Positions 55,207-64,000 of a stretch of DNA of 64,000 nt are shown in pieces (the stretch's first letter is position 1; the number at the start of each line of letters is the position of its first letter). The notes below the pieces were generated by a model. That model was given only the letters and a program-made list of their open reading frames with translations, made no database searches and was not told the DNA's origin. The translations under genes were made by a program, and so were the position numbers. The stretch is from CS4-C045 sp963844115 (GTDB lineage Bacteria > Planctomycetota > Planctomycetia > Pirellulales > UBA7805). Location of the stretch: the NCBI GenBank assembly GCA_963844115.1, contig CAWJNN010000087.1, forward strand, positions 77,361 to 141,360. Reading direction: 5' to 3'.

Positions 55207-55647
55207 TTACCGACCGCTGGCAAGCGACGATCTGCGTGGCGCGTTGCCCTCGACGCTCCACTCGGTCGGATGTGCTTCTGCAGCAATGCGGCACATCTCC
55301 TGGAATTCGGCGGGCACTTCCTTGGCCTCTCGACTTAGTTCCGAAAGGAAACGCAATTCACATTCACGAATCTCGCCATCGCCATAGAGCATCTTCAAAA
55401 GATAAAACTGTTCGCCATGATCAATACGGCCATCTTTCAGGATCACTCCCTTGAGAACCGGAAAGAACAAATCATCGAACGCTGGACAAACTTCTTCCGC
55501 CCCGGTCAATAACTGGACCAGAAATCGCACGTCATCGATATCGAGCGTGCCGTCTTCGACGATGTATTCTTCGATGATCTGAACTTCGTCGTCGGTGATT
55601 TTGCGATCTTCCAGAATATGATCGAGCAGCTGGTGGAGTTTGGCCAT
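55207..55647 (-). CDS. TerB-like protein
   Basis: About 146 residues from the ATG at 55647. An all-helical acidic protein with repeats like 'RKITDDEVQIIEEYIVEDGT' and 'VILKDGRIDHGEQFYLLKML', the calcium-binding-like acidic loops of TerB/TerB-like domains. The link to tellurite is only by family name. It stands alone with a strong terminator. Confidence 0.6.
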   Translation of the reverse strand: MAKLHQLLDHILEDRKITDDEVQIIEEYIVEDGTLDIDDVRFLVQLLTGAEEVCPAFDDLFFPVLKGVILKDGRIDHGEQFYLLKMLYGDGEIRECELRFLSELSREAKEVPAEFQEMCRIAAEAHPTEWSVEGNAPRRSSLASGR

Positions 55648-55884
55648 TGCGAATTTCCTTGGGCGAATCGTGAGACATAGGGGCAAGTTTTCTTAGAAAG
55701 TCTAGCTCGAAATCGTCACGACGGATGTCCAGACGACAGGTGTCCTTGGTACGGTTGTATCGACCGAATTGACCTTGACGAGTCTGACGTGTGTTGTCCC
55801 ACGCGGCCTGTCGTTCGTTGAAGCCTCTCGAAAAAGGCATGAGTTGTCGACAGAATATCAGAGAGAAAGCGCCGGTCGCGAGGG

Positions 55885-56390
55885 TCAGCGACTAATAGCC
55901 CTGTTGAATCGTGTCCTTACGCAGCGTGAACTATTAGGAGACCGAAAACCAAATCTGAGAAAGCACCGGGATAAACTGGCGAAGTCCCTGACACCATGCA
56001 GCACAAAGGCGCCATTGCGTCGAACCCGTATGACGCAGAAGACCGTTATTTGAGAAACCCCTTTCCAAAGATCGTTCGTGCTGCAGGTGGGATCTGGCAG
56101 CTTGCGGGACCTTGTGATGGTTCGGAAATCGGCAAACCGCACTTTGATTTCAACGGTCCGGCCTCGCAGGGCGTGCCGACGTAACCGCCGAGCTACCTGT
56201 TCGGTCAATTCCAGCAACCAGGCCCGCAGCGCTTCCGGGTCATCGATGTCTGTCGCGAAGGTCGTCTCGTGGGATATCGATTTGGCTTCCCGGTCCGGTA
56301 CGACGGAGCGGTGGTCGATGCCATGGGCCAGTTCCCACAAGTGTTCACCATGGCTAGCCGCGGCATTCTATCTGAGTCCCACTCGGACCG
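55885..56390 (-). pseudogene. dinB: DNA polymerase IV (DinB) fragment
   Basis: The frame reads 'HGEHLWELAHGIDHRSVVPD' then REAKSISHETTFATDI, 'LRRHALRGRTVEIKVRFADF' and RTITRSRKLPDPT, which is the end of the thumb and the little-finger domain of Y-family DinB. Catalytic palm and fingers are absent: an in-frame TAG lies at about 56390. After 'TNDLW' the sequence no longer fits the family. A remnant of a translesion polymerase gene. Confidence 0.75.
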
Positions 56391-56645
56391 ATAGAATTGA
56401 CTTTGGAGGAGGACCGCCAGCATATCCAATAGACAGCGTCAGACGTCACGAAGGTGAGGGGAAGGATACCACCGCGGCCCCCCGACCTAGAATGCGACGA
56501 TGACGCTTGGCACTCTACAACCCTTGCGCGCCTAACTTTTTCATGAACAAGGCCTTCGTACGTGAGCCCGAATGCGACGGAGAATAACTTAAATTGCATT
56601 GCACATCCTTGGGGATTTTTAACCGTTGCTAGCGAGCCATTCACG

Positions 56646-56960
56646 CTAGCCATTGTAATGCACGGCCAACCAAATCGTCGGCTCATCCGGCGTCGTCCAT
56701 TCGACCCGGTGCCGCTTATGCGGCGGGATGTCGATGAAGTCGCCGGGCTGCATCTCGACCGTTTCATCCTCGATCCGCAGCCTGGCTGCGCCCGTCAACA
56801 ACACAACCCATTCGCTTTGCTCTTGGTCATACCAGAACCCATCGGGCGAAGCCTGGCCGTGGGAGACGATTCGCTCGATGCGGTGGCCCGACGTTTTGAC
56901 CAGAACTTCGACGACCTCATCAGGCAGGTCGGTCGGGATGTCATGTAGAACGTTTTTCAT
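56646..56960 (-). CDS. Cupin-domain protein
   Basis: About 104 residues from the ATG at 56960. The cupin fold is visible in 'SEWVVLLTGAARLRIEDETV', 'QPGDFIDIPPHKRHRVEWT'. Metal ligands are partly conserved (H and E in the second motif). Family members bind small molecules or act as dioxygenases; substrate unknown. Confidence 0.75.
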   Translation of the reverse strand: MKNVLHDIPTDLPDEVVEVLVKTSGHRIERIVSHGQASPDGFWYDQEQSEWVVLLTGAARLRIEDETVEMQPGDFIDIPPHKRHRVEWTTPDEPTIWLAVHYNG

Positions 56961-57179
56961 GGCCGGCGTCCATTCTACCGCCTCCTGCTCCCAGGTAAAA
57001 TCGTCACCATGCACAACAAGTCGGCTACATCTGTGATGGCTGCGGTGAGCCAGTCGATGACACCAGAAGATATCGACCGGGCACGAAGCATCGGAAATTG
57101 CGGGGAACAAAATGCCTGCTGCGCTCGTCTAAGGCGTGGTTATTTTTACTTTCGGTCCAACTCACAGAAGGAGTCTTCA

Positions 57180-57686
57180 ATGAAAACGTGGTTCTGCCTG
57201 ACCCTTGGGATTTTCTTGCTCGGCGTGACGGCTGCTAGCCCAGCGTTGGCTGCCGATGCCCGCCTGGGTGGGATGCGACTTCTGGCGGGGTACGAACATC
57301 AACCACTCCAAGGCTTTGATAGCATCGTGGGCAAGATCGAGAAGGAAGACGGCTTGCAGATCAGCTATGAGATTGGCGGTGTGCCAAAGCCTGGTGCGCC
57401 TCGGTTTGGCGGCCAATTTTCCGACCGCCCCAAACTGACGCCGAAGGATCAGGTTCGGTGGTATCGTGAGCAAGTCGTCAATGGTCAGCCAGTCCATTTA
57501 GCCCACGGCAAAGACAATTTTCTGCTCGTGTCATTTCCGCAGAAGGGGATGAATTTCTCAGTGACGGTTCGCTCGGCAGATGAAATGGCCGAGGCGTTGC
57601 TGATGATTCTGACCTATCCTGACCCGGTTGCTGGCGATGACCGGAAAAAAGCACCACCGGAAAACAAATCGTCGAAGGCGGAATAG
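57180..57686 (+). CDS. Secreted hypothetical protein
   Basis: About 168 residues from the ATG at 57180, preceded by AGAAGGAG. Signal peptide KTWFCLTLGIFLLGVTAASP, cleaved near ALA-A. The mature part has beta-rich segments ('YEHQPLQGFDSIVGKIEKED', 'DNFLLVSFPQKGMNFSVTVR') and a charged tail. Family not recognised. Confidence 0.65.
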   Translation: MKTWFCLTLGIFLLGVTAASPALAADARLGGMRLLAGYEHQPLQGFDSIVGKIEKEDGLQISYEIGGVPKPGAPRFGGQFSDRPKLTPKDQVRWYREQVVNGQPVHLAHGKDNFLLVSFPQKGMNFSVTVRSADEMAEALLMILTYPDPVAGDDRKKAPPENKSSKAE

Positions 57687-57787
57687 ACGGGTGCCCAAGT
57701 GTTCCAACAGATGTTGGCTTGCTGGCTGGTTATCCGTTCGCCTTCCTTAAGTAGCGGTTGGCAGACCCGCTGTTTTACACAGGCGTG

Positions 57788-58216
57788 TCACGGAATATCG
57801 AGACTGCCGTCTTCCTTAAACGGAAACGCTCCCCAAGCAACTTCCCACAAATGCCCGTCTGGGTCGGAAAAATAGCCGGCATACCCGCCCCAGAACGTGT
57901 CGTGAGCAGGCTTTTCGATTTTGGCACCCGCTGCTTGTGCTTGTCTGAGAACCTGATCGACTTCTTCCCGATGGCGGACATTGTGCGCCAGTGTAATTCC
58001 GCTCAACTTCGGCTGCTCCGCTGGAGCGCCCCATCCGATGTCACGAGCCAAATCGGCAAGTGGGTAGAGGGCCAAACAGGTGCCTTGTGTTTGAAAGAAG
58101 ACCACACCTTTTTCACCTGTCCAAGTTGTCGGTAAGCCGAGGCCGTCACGGTAAAACCGCAGAGAGCGTTCGAGGTCTTCGACTCCAAGCGTGATTAGAC
58201 TGATACGTGGTTCCAT
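57788..58216 (-). CDS. VOC/glyoxalase-family protein
   Basis: A 142-residue protein with the paired beta-alpha-beta units of the vicinal-oxygen-chelate fold: 'ISLITLGVEDLERSLRFYRD' starts the first and 'YAGYFSDPDGHLWEVAW' ends the second, with a metal-type His/Glu pair. Small single-gene VOC proteins have varied roles, including glyoxalase and antibiotic binding. Confidence 0.82.
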   Translation of the reverse strand: MEPRISLITLGVEDLERSLRFYRDGLGLPTTWTGEKGVVFFQTQGTCLALYPLADLARDIGWGAPAEQPKLSGITLAHNVRHREEVDQVLRQAQAAGAKIEKPAHDTFWGGYAGYFSDPDGHLWEVAWGAFPFKEDGSLDIP

Positions 58217-58274
58217 GTGTCGTCCCTCGTCTTTGCGCCGCTCACCCTCGAATCACTTTGCGGCGGCAGGCCAT

Positions 58275-58829
58275 TTACTTCTTCAACGACCCAAGCCAAT
58301 GCGCCAGCGTCTTCAAGTCAGCGGCGTCCATCCCCAGCACAATTTCTTCCCGGTGGCTGCCGTGAACAGACAAAATGTGGTCTTCGTGGAAAAATAACGA
58401 GTCGCCCTGGTGCAGTTCGTGCAGCCGGGCCTCGTACAGTGGATTGTCCACGACACCCTTGAAGAATGTCCCGTCACGTTCACTCACTTGCACCCAAAAA
58501 TCTTCGCCCCATCCTCGTGATGGAACATCCTGCATCGGCAGCGGCAACAACGTCGCCGGGTGTTCGTGACCGAGTATCGGCTTCGTTGCCTCGCGGTTGC
58601 AGGTCGGACAGTAGCATTTCTCAACGGCATCATCGTGGACCGAGAATCGAGGCGAGTCGATACGAAGCTCGACAAAATCGCCGACGCCGACGTGTTTCTT
58701 GAGAACCGGATGCGGAATCTGAAAGTTGTCGGAGTTCTCGGCGTGCATCTGAATGCCGTTCACCAACTCGTATCCGTTGGCGAAGTGTTGTTGGGCGAGG
58801 CGTTGTTGCAGTGTCTCGTGCATATTCAA
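58275..58829 (-). CDS. Hypothetical protein with CxxC and DUF2314-like end
   Basis: A 184-residue protein. A CYCPTC motif near residue 70 may bind zinc. The C-terminal part ('DFWVQVSERDGTFFKGVVDN', HQGDSLFFHEDHIL) resembles DUF2314-type small domains. The start overlaps the stop of the upstream gene by four bases (ATGA), so the two are coupled. Function unknown. Confidence 0.6.
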   Translation of the reverse strand: MNMHETLQQRLAQQHFANGYELVNGIQMHAENSDNFQIPHPVLKKHVGVGDFVELRIDSPRFSVHDDAVEKCYCPTCNREATKPILGHEHPATLLPLPMQDVPSRGWGEDFWVQVSERDGTFFKGVVDNPLYEARLHELHQGDSLFFHEDHILSVHGSHREEIVLGMDAADLKTLAHWLGSLKK

Positions 58830-59125
58830 TCTTCCGTGCCGAGTGTGCAGCCGAAATCTGCAAACACTGTCTTTACATGCGGAGTCAACACTGCGACCAA
58901 CTGTTGATCGTCGGACGACAACTGTGTATCTGGGGCCAAGCCCCCTTTCCGAGCGGCCAATACGATAGCCGCCAGGACGTGTTGCACATCCACGGGAAGA
59001 TTCGTCGGTTCTTCGAGCTTGATGGCCAGATCGAATAATACCTCTGCAAGAGACGGGTCAACCGTTGCTTGCCCTGAAGCGGAAATGGAGATGCCGGGTA
59101 CGATTTGTTGTTCGCCTTCTGTCAT
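58826..59125 (-). CDS. Small hypothetical protein
   Basis: About 99 residues from the ATG at 59125. Mostly helical ('SLAEVLFDLAIKLEEPTNLP', 'VLAAIVLAARKGGLA'). It is translationally coupled to the following gene. Not recognised. Confidence 0.55.
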   Translation of the reverse strand: MTEGEQQIVPGISISASGQATVDPSLAEVLFDLAIKLEEPTNLPVDVQHVLAAIVLAARKGGLAPDTQLSSDDQQLVAVLTPHVKTVFADFGCTLGTED

Positions 59126-59333
59126 TGTTGATTGGCCTCCGTGCTTCGGATTGTACCGGGCAACGATTGGACTTGGTAGCTTTCCTCTACACTCGCATTT
59201 CAACGCTTAGGTATTGTCCTAGCGGAATCTGGAAACTATCGTAGCGGCGGCCAACATGAAGGCTCAAAAAGTGAAGATTCACGAATACGATGAGTAAACC
59301 ATTTTTGTTGAACGTCGTCGAAGGGAAAGGCCG

Positions 59334-59552
59334 GTGAAGAACATTGACTGTGTGATCTACATCACCACCAAACGAGGCCGAAAATACAGCTACCGCAAAG
59401 ATAACAATGGCTGGACGCAAACCAGTCCAACCGGTACAGTCCGCCGACTCGGCGCAGAGCAACTATTGTCGCACCTCTTGCCACCACTAGCCGACGAGCA
59501 GAAACACCTCAGTGTCAGGGTGGAACGGAGAAGCCATACAGTAGATAGCTAG
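59334..59552 (+). CDS. Small basic hypothetical protein
   Basis: A 72-residue protein with GTG start at 59334, which overlaps the stop of a very short preceding frame (GTGA). It reads 'IDCVIYITTKRGRKYSYRKD' with later hydrophobic-basic alternation. It may be real, but no family is seen. Confidence 0.45.
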   Translation: MKNIDCVIYITTKRGRKYSYRKDNNGWTQTSPTGTVRRLGAEQLLSHLLPPLADEQKHLSVRVERRSHTVDS

Positions 59553-59583
59553 TTGATTGCGACAACTCACGCCAAAGCCACCG

Positions 59584-59859
59584 TCAGTCCTTCGCCTTCC
59601 TCAACACCAATCGAATTCCTATCCACGGGAACAAGTAAAAGATAAATACGAAGAGTTTGAATAACCCCAGTCCGCAGTACATTATCAGGTCCAACTCGTG
59701 CGGCGACAGCCCGAACATCTTTCCATGAATCCCGTGGATAATCTCGCCGGTCAGCATGAACAAGACGAACGAAAACAGGCCCAGGGCAAGACTGATGATC
59801 CAGCAGCGAATTAGCACTTTGGCGAGCGTGTCGAAGAAATCTCGTGTTGAGTCAGTCAT
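59584..59859 (-). CDS. Small two-helix membrane protein
   Basis: About 91 residues from the ATG at 59859. Two membrane helices ('IISLALGLFSFVLFMLTGEI' and 'LGLFKLFVFIFYLFPWIGI') joined by a short polar loop. Such proteins are widespread and uncharacterised. It lies 14 bases after the macro-domain fragment. Confidence 0.65.
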   Translation of the reverse strand: MTDSTRDFFDTLAKVLIRCWIISLALGLFSFVLFMLTGEIIHGIHGKMFGLSPHELDLIMYCGLGLFKLFVFIFYLFPWIGIRLVLRKAKD

Positions 59860-59873
59860 ATTGCAGATTCCTT

Positions 59874-60137
59874 TCACTTGCTCGATTTCTTGAACACCAC
59901 CAGCGTCACAGTAACATCCGAATCGCACTTGCCCAACTCGTCGAGCATGATCGCCTTAGCCTTCTCCGGATTAAAGCCGCCCGAACCGGCCCCGATCAAT
60001 GGAAAGGCAATGGAGCCGAATCCCTGCTCGCTAGCAATTTTCATGGCATTGGCAACAGAATCCCGGATCGACTTTTCTGATGCCCGCCACAGCATGTCGA
60101 TCCCGGCCACATGGATAATTCCCATGAACGGCAACAC
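59874..60137 (-). pseudogene. Macro-domain protein, N-terminus missing
   Basis: The 87 codons read 'GIIHVAGIDMLWRASEKSIR' and 'GFGSIAFPLIGAGSGGFNPE', the second half of an ADP-ribose-binding macro domain (the G-A-G-S-G-G-F loop is intact). The first half, with the distal nucleotide loop, should lie upstream beyond 60137 but the sequence there is unrelated. The break marks the edge of the block that follows. Confidence 0.75.
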
Positions 60138-60192
60138 CCGTCTGCTGGCCCTGGCCGTTTCGTTTCGCTACTTGGATTGGTTCTCAGCCCAC

Positions 60193-60222
60193 GCCCCCTG
60201 CACACATTGCAGGGGGCTTTTA
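60193..60222 (+). terminator. Terminator-like hairpin
   Basis: GCCCCCTGCA and TGCAGGGGGC form a 10-base stem with a short CACAT loop followed by TTTT, between the broken macro gene and the HTH gene. Confidence 0.75.
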
Positions 60223-60317
60223 AGATATTTCGTCGGCAACACTGCCCGCGCTTGGTACGGTTTGGTACATTGTCTGCTTACCGGTAATTTGGGCCGCGAG
60301 CACTGCGGAGTCTTCTG

Positions 60318-60530
60318 ATGCCAAAGTTGGACGAGTACCTGCAGATTACCGAGGCGGCCGAGCTTCTTGGCGTCGCCCGGAACACGCTTCGGAATTGGGG
60401 GAAGGACGGAAGAATCGTCGAGCACCGACACCCAATCAACAACTACCGTCTCTACCGCCGAGCAGACCTCGAAGGGCTACTCCAGCAAGCACAAGAGTCG
60501 GGAAAAGTATCGGTGAACAAACCGCGTTAG
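60318..60530 (+). CDS. MerR/excisionase-like HTH regulator
   Basis: A 70-residue DNA-binding protein. 'YLQITEAAELLGVARNTLRN' is the helix-turn-helix and 'HPINNYRLYRRADLEGLLQQ' the wing of the MerR/Xis fold. GGAG lies 8 bases before the ATG. Such short regulators often precede restriction or defence operons, and here a large helicase follows 58 bases later. Confidence 0.78.
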   Translation: MPKLDEYLQITEAAELLGVARNTLRNWGKDGRIVEHRHPINNYRLYRRADLEGLLQQAQESGKVSVNKPR

Positions 60531-60588
60531 TCGAATTCAGTTGGCCCAAAGTCGGGCAGTTGACGGCGAACGAATCGCCGCACGGGCT

Positions 60589-63500
60589 ATGGAAATAATC
60601 GACAACATCAACCAGTTGCTCGGCGACGACCTGAAGCAGACGATCACACCCGGGTCGAAGCTGAAGATCGCGGCTTCGTGCTTTTCGATCTACGCATTCG
60701 AAGCGCTGAAGAAGGAGCTGGAGACGATCGACTCGCTGGAGTTCATCTTCACGTCGCCGACCTTTGTGCCAAGCGAGGTGACGGACAGCGTCAGAAAGGA
60801 ACGCCGGGAGTTCCACATCCCAAAGGCGGAACGCGAGCGCAGCCTCTACGGCACTGAGTTCGAAATTCAGCTGCAGAACAAGCTCACCCAGCGGGCCATC
60901 GCCAAGGAGTGCGCCGAGTGGATGCGGCGCAAGGCGACCTTCCGCTCGAATCGCGGCAAGGCTCCGATGCAGCAGTTCGCCTGTGTCAAAGCCACCGAAT
61001 CAGAATCCGTCTACATGCCGCTGCACGGCTTCACTGCCGTCGACCTCGGCTACCAGCAAGGCAACGCCGTCTCGAACATCGTCAACAAGATCGACGAGCC
61101 AGCGATGACGGCAGTGTACCTGTCGCTGTTCGACCAGATCTGGAACGACCCAGAGAAGCTCGAAGATGTGACCGAGCGTCTTTGCGACCACATCGCATCG
61201 GTCTATCAGGAGAACTCGCCGGAGCGCATCTACTTCCTGATGCTCTACAACATCTTCAACGAGTTCCTCGACGACATCAACGAAGACGTCCTGCCGAACG
61301 ACCTCACCGGCTACCAGGACAGCCTGATCTGGAAGAAGCTCTTCAACTTCCAGCGGGACGCCGCCACCGGCATCATCAACAAGCTGGAAACCTACAACGG
61401 CTGCATCCTGGCCGACAGCGTCGGCCTCGGGAAGACCTTCACGGCGCTGGCCGTCATCAAGTACTACGAGCTGCGCAACCGCTCCGTGCTCGTGCTCTGC
61501 CCGAAGAAGCTGGCCGACAACTGGCTCAACTACAACCGCAACCTCAAGACCAACATCTTCGCCAAGGACCGCTTCAACTACGACGTGCTCTGCCACACCG
61601 ACTTGCAGCGCACCAGCGGCGAGTCGTTCGGCACGCCGCTGAACCGCGTCAACTGGGGCAACTACGACCTCGTCGTCATCGACGAGTCGCACAATTTCCG
61701 CAACAACGACGCCTTCAAGGAACGCGAGACCCGCTACCAGAAGCTGATGAACCAGGTCATCCGCGAGGGCGTCAAGACCAAGGTGCTGATGCTCTCGGCG
61801 ACGCCGGTCAACAACCGCTTCAACGACCTGCGCAACCAGCTGGCGCTCGCCTACGAAGGCGACTCGGAGAACCTCAGCACGAAGCTCAAGACCGACAAGG
61901 ACATCGACGAGATCTTCCGTCACGCCCAGGCGGCCTTCAACGCCTGGTCCAAGCTGCCGCCAGAAGAACGCACGGCCGCGGCGATTCTCGAACGCTCTCG
62001 ACTTCGACTTCTTCGAGCTGCTCGACAGCGTGACCATCGCCCGCTCGCGCAAGCACATCCAGACCTTCTACGACACCACGGACATTGGCACGTTCCCCGA
62101 GCGCCGCAAGCCGCTGTCGTTCCATTGCCCGCTCACCCATCGCACCGATGTGATCGGCTTCAACGACATCTTCGAGCAGCTTTCGCTGCTGAAGCTGGCC
62201 GTCTACGCGCCCGGTCAGCTACATCCTGCCCAGCCGCCTCGCCAAGTACGAGGACCTCTACGACACCGAAGTCGACGGGCGGCAGCGGCAAGCTCAGGCA
62301 GGCGGACCGCGAGAAAAGCCTGCAGGCGCTGATGACGGTGAACCTGCTCAAGCGGCTGGAAAGCTCGGTGCGAGGCGTTCCGCCTCACGCTCGAGAGGCT
62401 GGCAGACAACCACCTCGAGCACGCTCGACCAAGATCGAAGCTTTCAACAAGACGGGGCGCGACGCCAGTTTCGCGGACGTCTCGCCGGCCTTCGAGAATG
62501 CCGAGCCGGATGAAGACGATGAATTTCCTGAGCCGGATGATGCCAGCATCGGCGGCAAGGTACAGATCAATCTCGCCGACATGGACCTGCCCTCGTGGGA
62601 GCACGACCTCCGGGCCGACCTGGCCCTGATCGAAGCGCTTGCTGGCCGAGATGCAGAAGATCACCCCAGCCGACGACGCCAAGCTCCAGCACCTCAAGAC
62701 CCAGATCAACAGCAAGCTCGCCTCACCCATCAACCCCGGCAACAAGAAGGTGCTGCATCTTCACGGCGTTCGCCGACACGGCCAACTACCTCTACGAGCA
62801 CCTCGCGCCAGTACTTGCTCAAGTCGCATCGGCATGCACACCGGCCAAGTCACCGGCACGGACGCCCCGAAGATCCACGCTGAAGAAGAGCTACGACTTC
62901 CAGTCGCTGCTGACGCTCTTCTCGCCGCGCTCCAAGGAGAAGGCCGCCATCCTGCCGAACGAGCCGGGCGAGATCGACCTGCTGATCGGCACCGACTGCA
63001 TTTCCGAAGGCCAGAACCTTCAGGACTGCGACTACCGTCATCAACTACGACATCCACTGGAACCCGGTGCGCATCATCCAGCGCTTCGGCCGCATCGACC
63101 GCATCGGCTCGCACCAACGCCAGCATCCAGCTCGTCAACTACTGGCCCGACATCTCGCTCGACGAGTACATCAACCTGAAGGAGCGCGTCGAAAACCGCA
63201 TGGTGATTGCCGACGTCACCGCCACCGGCGACGACAATCCGCTCAATCACCGAGGCCAACGACGTCGCCTACCGCAAGGAGCAGCTGCGCCGCCTGCAGG
63301 ACGAAGTCATCGAGCTGGAAGACCTCAAGACCGGCGTCTCCATCACCGACCTCGGCCTCAACGACTTCCGCATGGACCTGCTGAACTACGTCAAGAACAA
63401 CGGCGACCTGGCCAGCATGCCCAACGGCATGCATGCCGTGGTGCCCGCCGAGCCCGAGCAATGGGCCTGCTGCCCGGCGTGATCTTCACGCTGCGCAACC

Positions 63501-63904
63501 GCAACCACGGCGTGAACATCAACCAGCAGAACCGGCTGCACCCGTACTACCTGGTCTACATCGGCAACGACGGGCAGGTCATCACCAACCACACCGAAGT
63601 CAAGCGGCTCCTGGACCTCACTCGTGCCGCCTGCAAAGGAAACGAGCAGCCAGTCCTCGAGGTGTGCCGTCTGTTCAACAGCGCGACGCACGATGGCCGC
63701 GAGATGAAGGCCTATTCCGACCTGCTCGACACAGCCATCCGCTCGATGATCGATGTGAAGGAAGAGAAGGACATCGACAGCCTGTTCACCGGCGGCAAGA
63801 CCACGGCCCTGGTGAACACCATCGCCGGACTCGATGACTTTGAACTGATCACCTTCCTCGTCATACAAAAGGATGAAGGCGGAAGGATGAAGGATGAAAA
63901 GTGA
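60589..63904 (+). CDS. PLD-like/SNF2-type helicase, heavily frameshifted
   Basis: From the ATG at 60589 (a TTG at 60541 is possible) the first ~470 codons are intact. The N-terminal segment 'LKIAASCFSIYAFEALKKEL' looks phospholipase-D-like; then ADSVGLGKT (Walker A, about residue 271), DESHNF (about 364) and SATPVNNR, i.e. a SNF2-related helicase. After about 61995 the frame changes repeatedly; family-like segments continue in alternating frames ('TIARSRKHIQTFYDT', 'LIGTDCISEGQNLQDCDY', 'INYDIHWNPVRIIQRFGRID' with extra bases, 'HPYYLVYIGNDGQVITNHTE') to 63904. Most breaks are single extra bases. Related genes sit in restriction-type loci. GC-rich codon use differs from neighbours. Confidence 0.75.
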
Positions 63905-63911
63905 GGACGGA

Positions 63912-64000
63912 ATGAAGGACCTGAAATCCAGAACAAAGGAGTTCGCATTACGGGTGATTCGGTTGTATTCGGCACTCCCGAAGTCAACGGAAGCGCAGGT
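63912..64000 (+). CDS. Four-helix-bundle protein, partial at window end
   Basis: The first 30 codons after the ATG at 63912 read 'MKDLKSRTKEFALRVIRLYS' then ALPKSTEAQV, the start of the 23S rRNA intervening-sequence four-helix-bundle family. The rest is outside the window. It begins 8 bases after the helicase stop. Confidence 0.8.
   Translation, partial: MKDLKSRTKEFALRVIRLYSALPKSTEAQ

Noticed and set aside
61000..62058. Long open frame (352 codons) on the minus strand
   Set aside because: It is the antisense shadow of the GC-rich helicase gene; its composition (Val/Glu/Leu/Asp runs) reflects complementary codons and has no domain.
61990..63480. Programmed frameshifting in the helicase
   Set aside because: A dozen shifts at unrelated sequences without slippery motifs cannot be programmed; error or decay fits better.

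Overview
The window looks like a chromosome segment of a planctomycete, probably Pirellulales-like. The evidence is the gene content: a CAPSR-type secreted sulfatase, a PSCyt1/DUF1549/DUF1553 gene next to a Tat-exported DUF1501 gene, a Tat-exported Gfo/Idh/MocA oxidoreductase, a PEP-CTERM tail, an ECF-like sigma factor next to a Ser/Thr kinase, and short membrane proteins starting with an RFSIRQML-type segment. No rRNA or tRNA gene and no CRISPR array was seen.

Layout. 0-3.4 kb holds small membrane or secreted proteins, with paralogous upstream regions and a decayed group II intron. 3.4-30 kb is ordinary planctomycete housekeeping and secreted functions: HtrA-like protease, lipase-maturation-factor-like protein, acyltransferase, lectin-like protein, oxidoreductase, phenylalanine hydroxylase, nuclease-HhH, LRR protein, sulfatase, PSCyt1/DUF1501 pair, squalene-cyclase-like protein, cation efflux, DUF4332 and galactokinase. 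30-35.7 kb is an accessory hinge with an esterase, two decayed copies of one transposable element, a large compound palindrome and an HNH operon truncated by the second copy.

35.7-49.7 kb is the main find. A minus-strand run of genes encodes a bacterial ubiquitin-like system in two modules. Module 1 (35.8-38.7 kb) has E1, JAMM peptidase, E2-like protein and a Ubl with a GEKGS-repeat tail. Module 2 (41.9-46.8 kb) has a second JAMM peptidase, a Ubl ending in LGG, an unknown protein, an E2-like protein with a likely active Cys, a second E1, and a small protein with an FHA-like segment and a RING-like Cys/His cluster. Two AAA ATPases lie between them, one built like proteasomal Mpa/ARC. Divergently transcribed are an ECF-like sigma factor and a Ser/Thr kinase; the shared intergenic region carries one motif (TGGGACAA) in both orientations. 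My reading is a tag-remove-unfold pathway under kinase/sigma control. Function is inferred; related bacterial clusters have been described by comparative genomics.

49.7-60 kb has RecQ, HflC with a wrecked HflK, cold-shock protein, TerB-like protein, a DinB remnant, cupin, VOC protein and small hypotheticals, ending in a beheaded macro domain. 60.2-64 kb is a GC-rich accessory block: HTH regulator, large PLD-like/SNF2-type helicase and the start of a four-helix-bundle gene.

Many genes have one- or two-base frameshifts, often in G/C runs (oxidoreductase, galK, JAMM 2, AAA, kinase, DUF1553, DUF4332, hflK, and over ten in the helicase). Sequencing or assembly error is the simplest explanation for most, so 'split' genes here should not be read as biology without read support.
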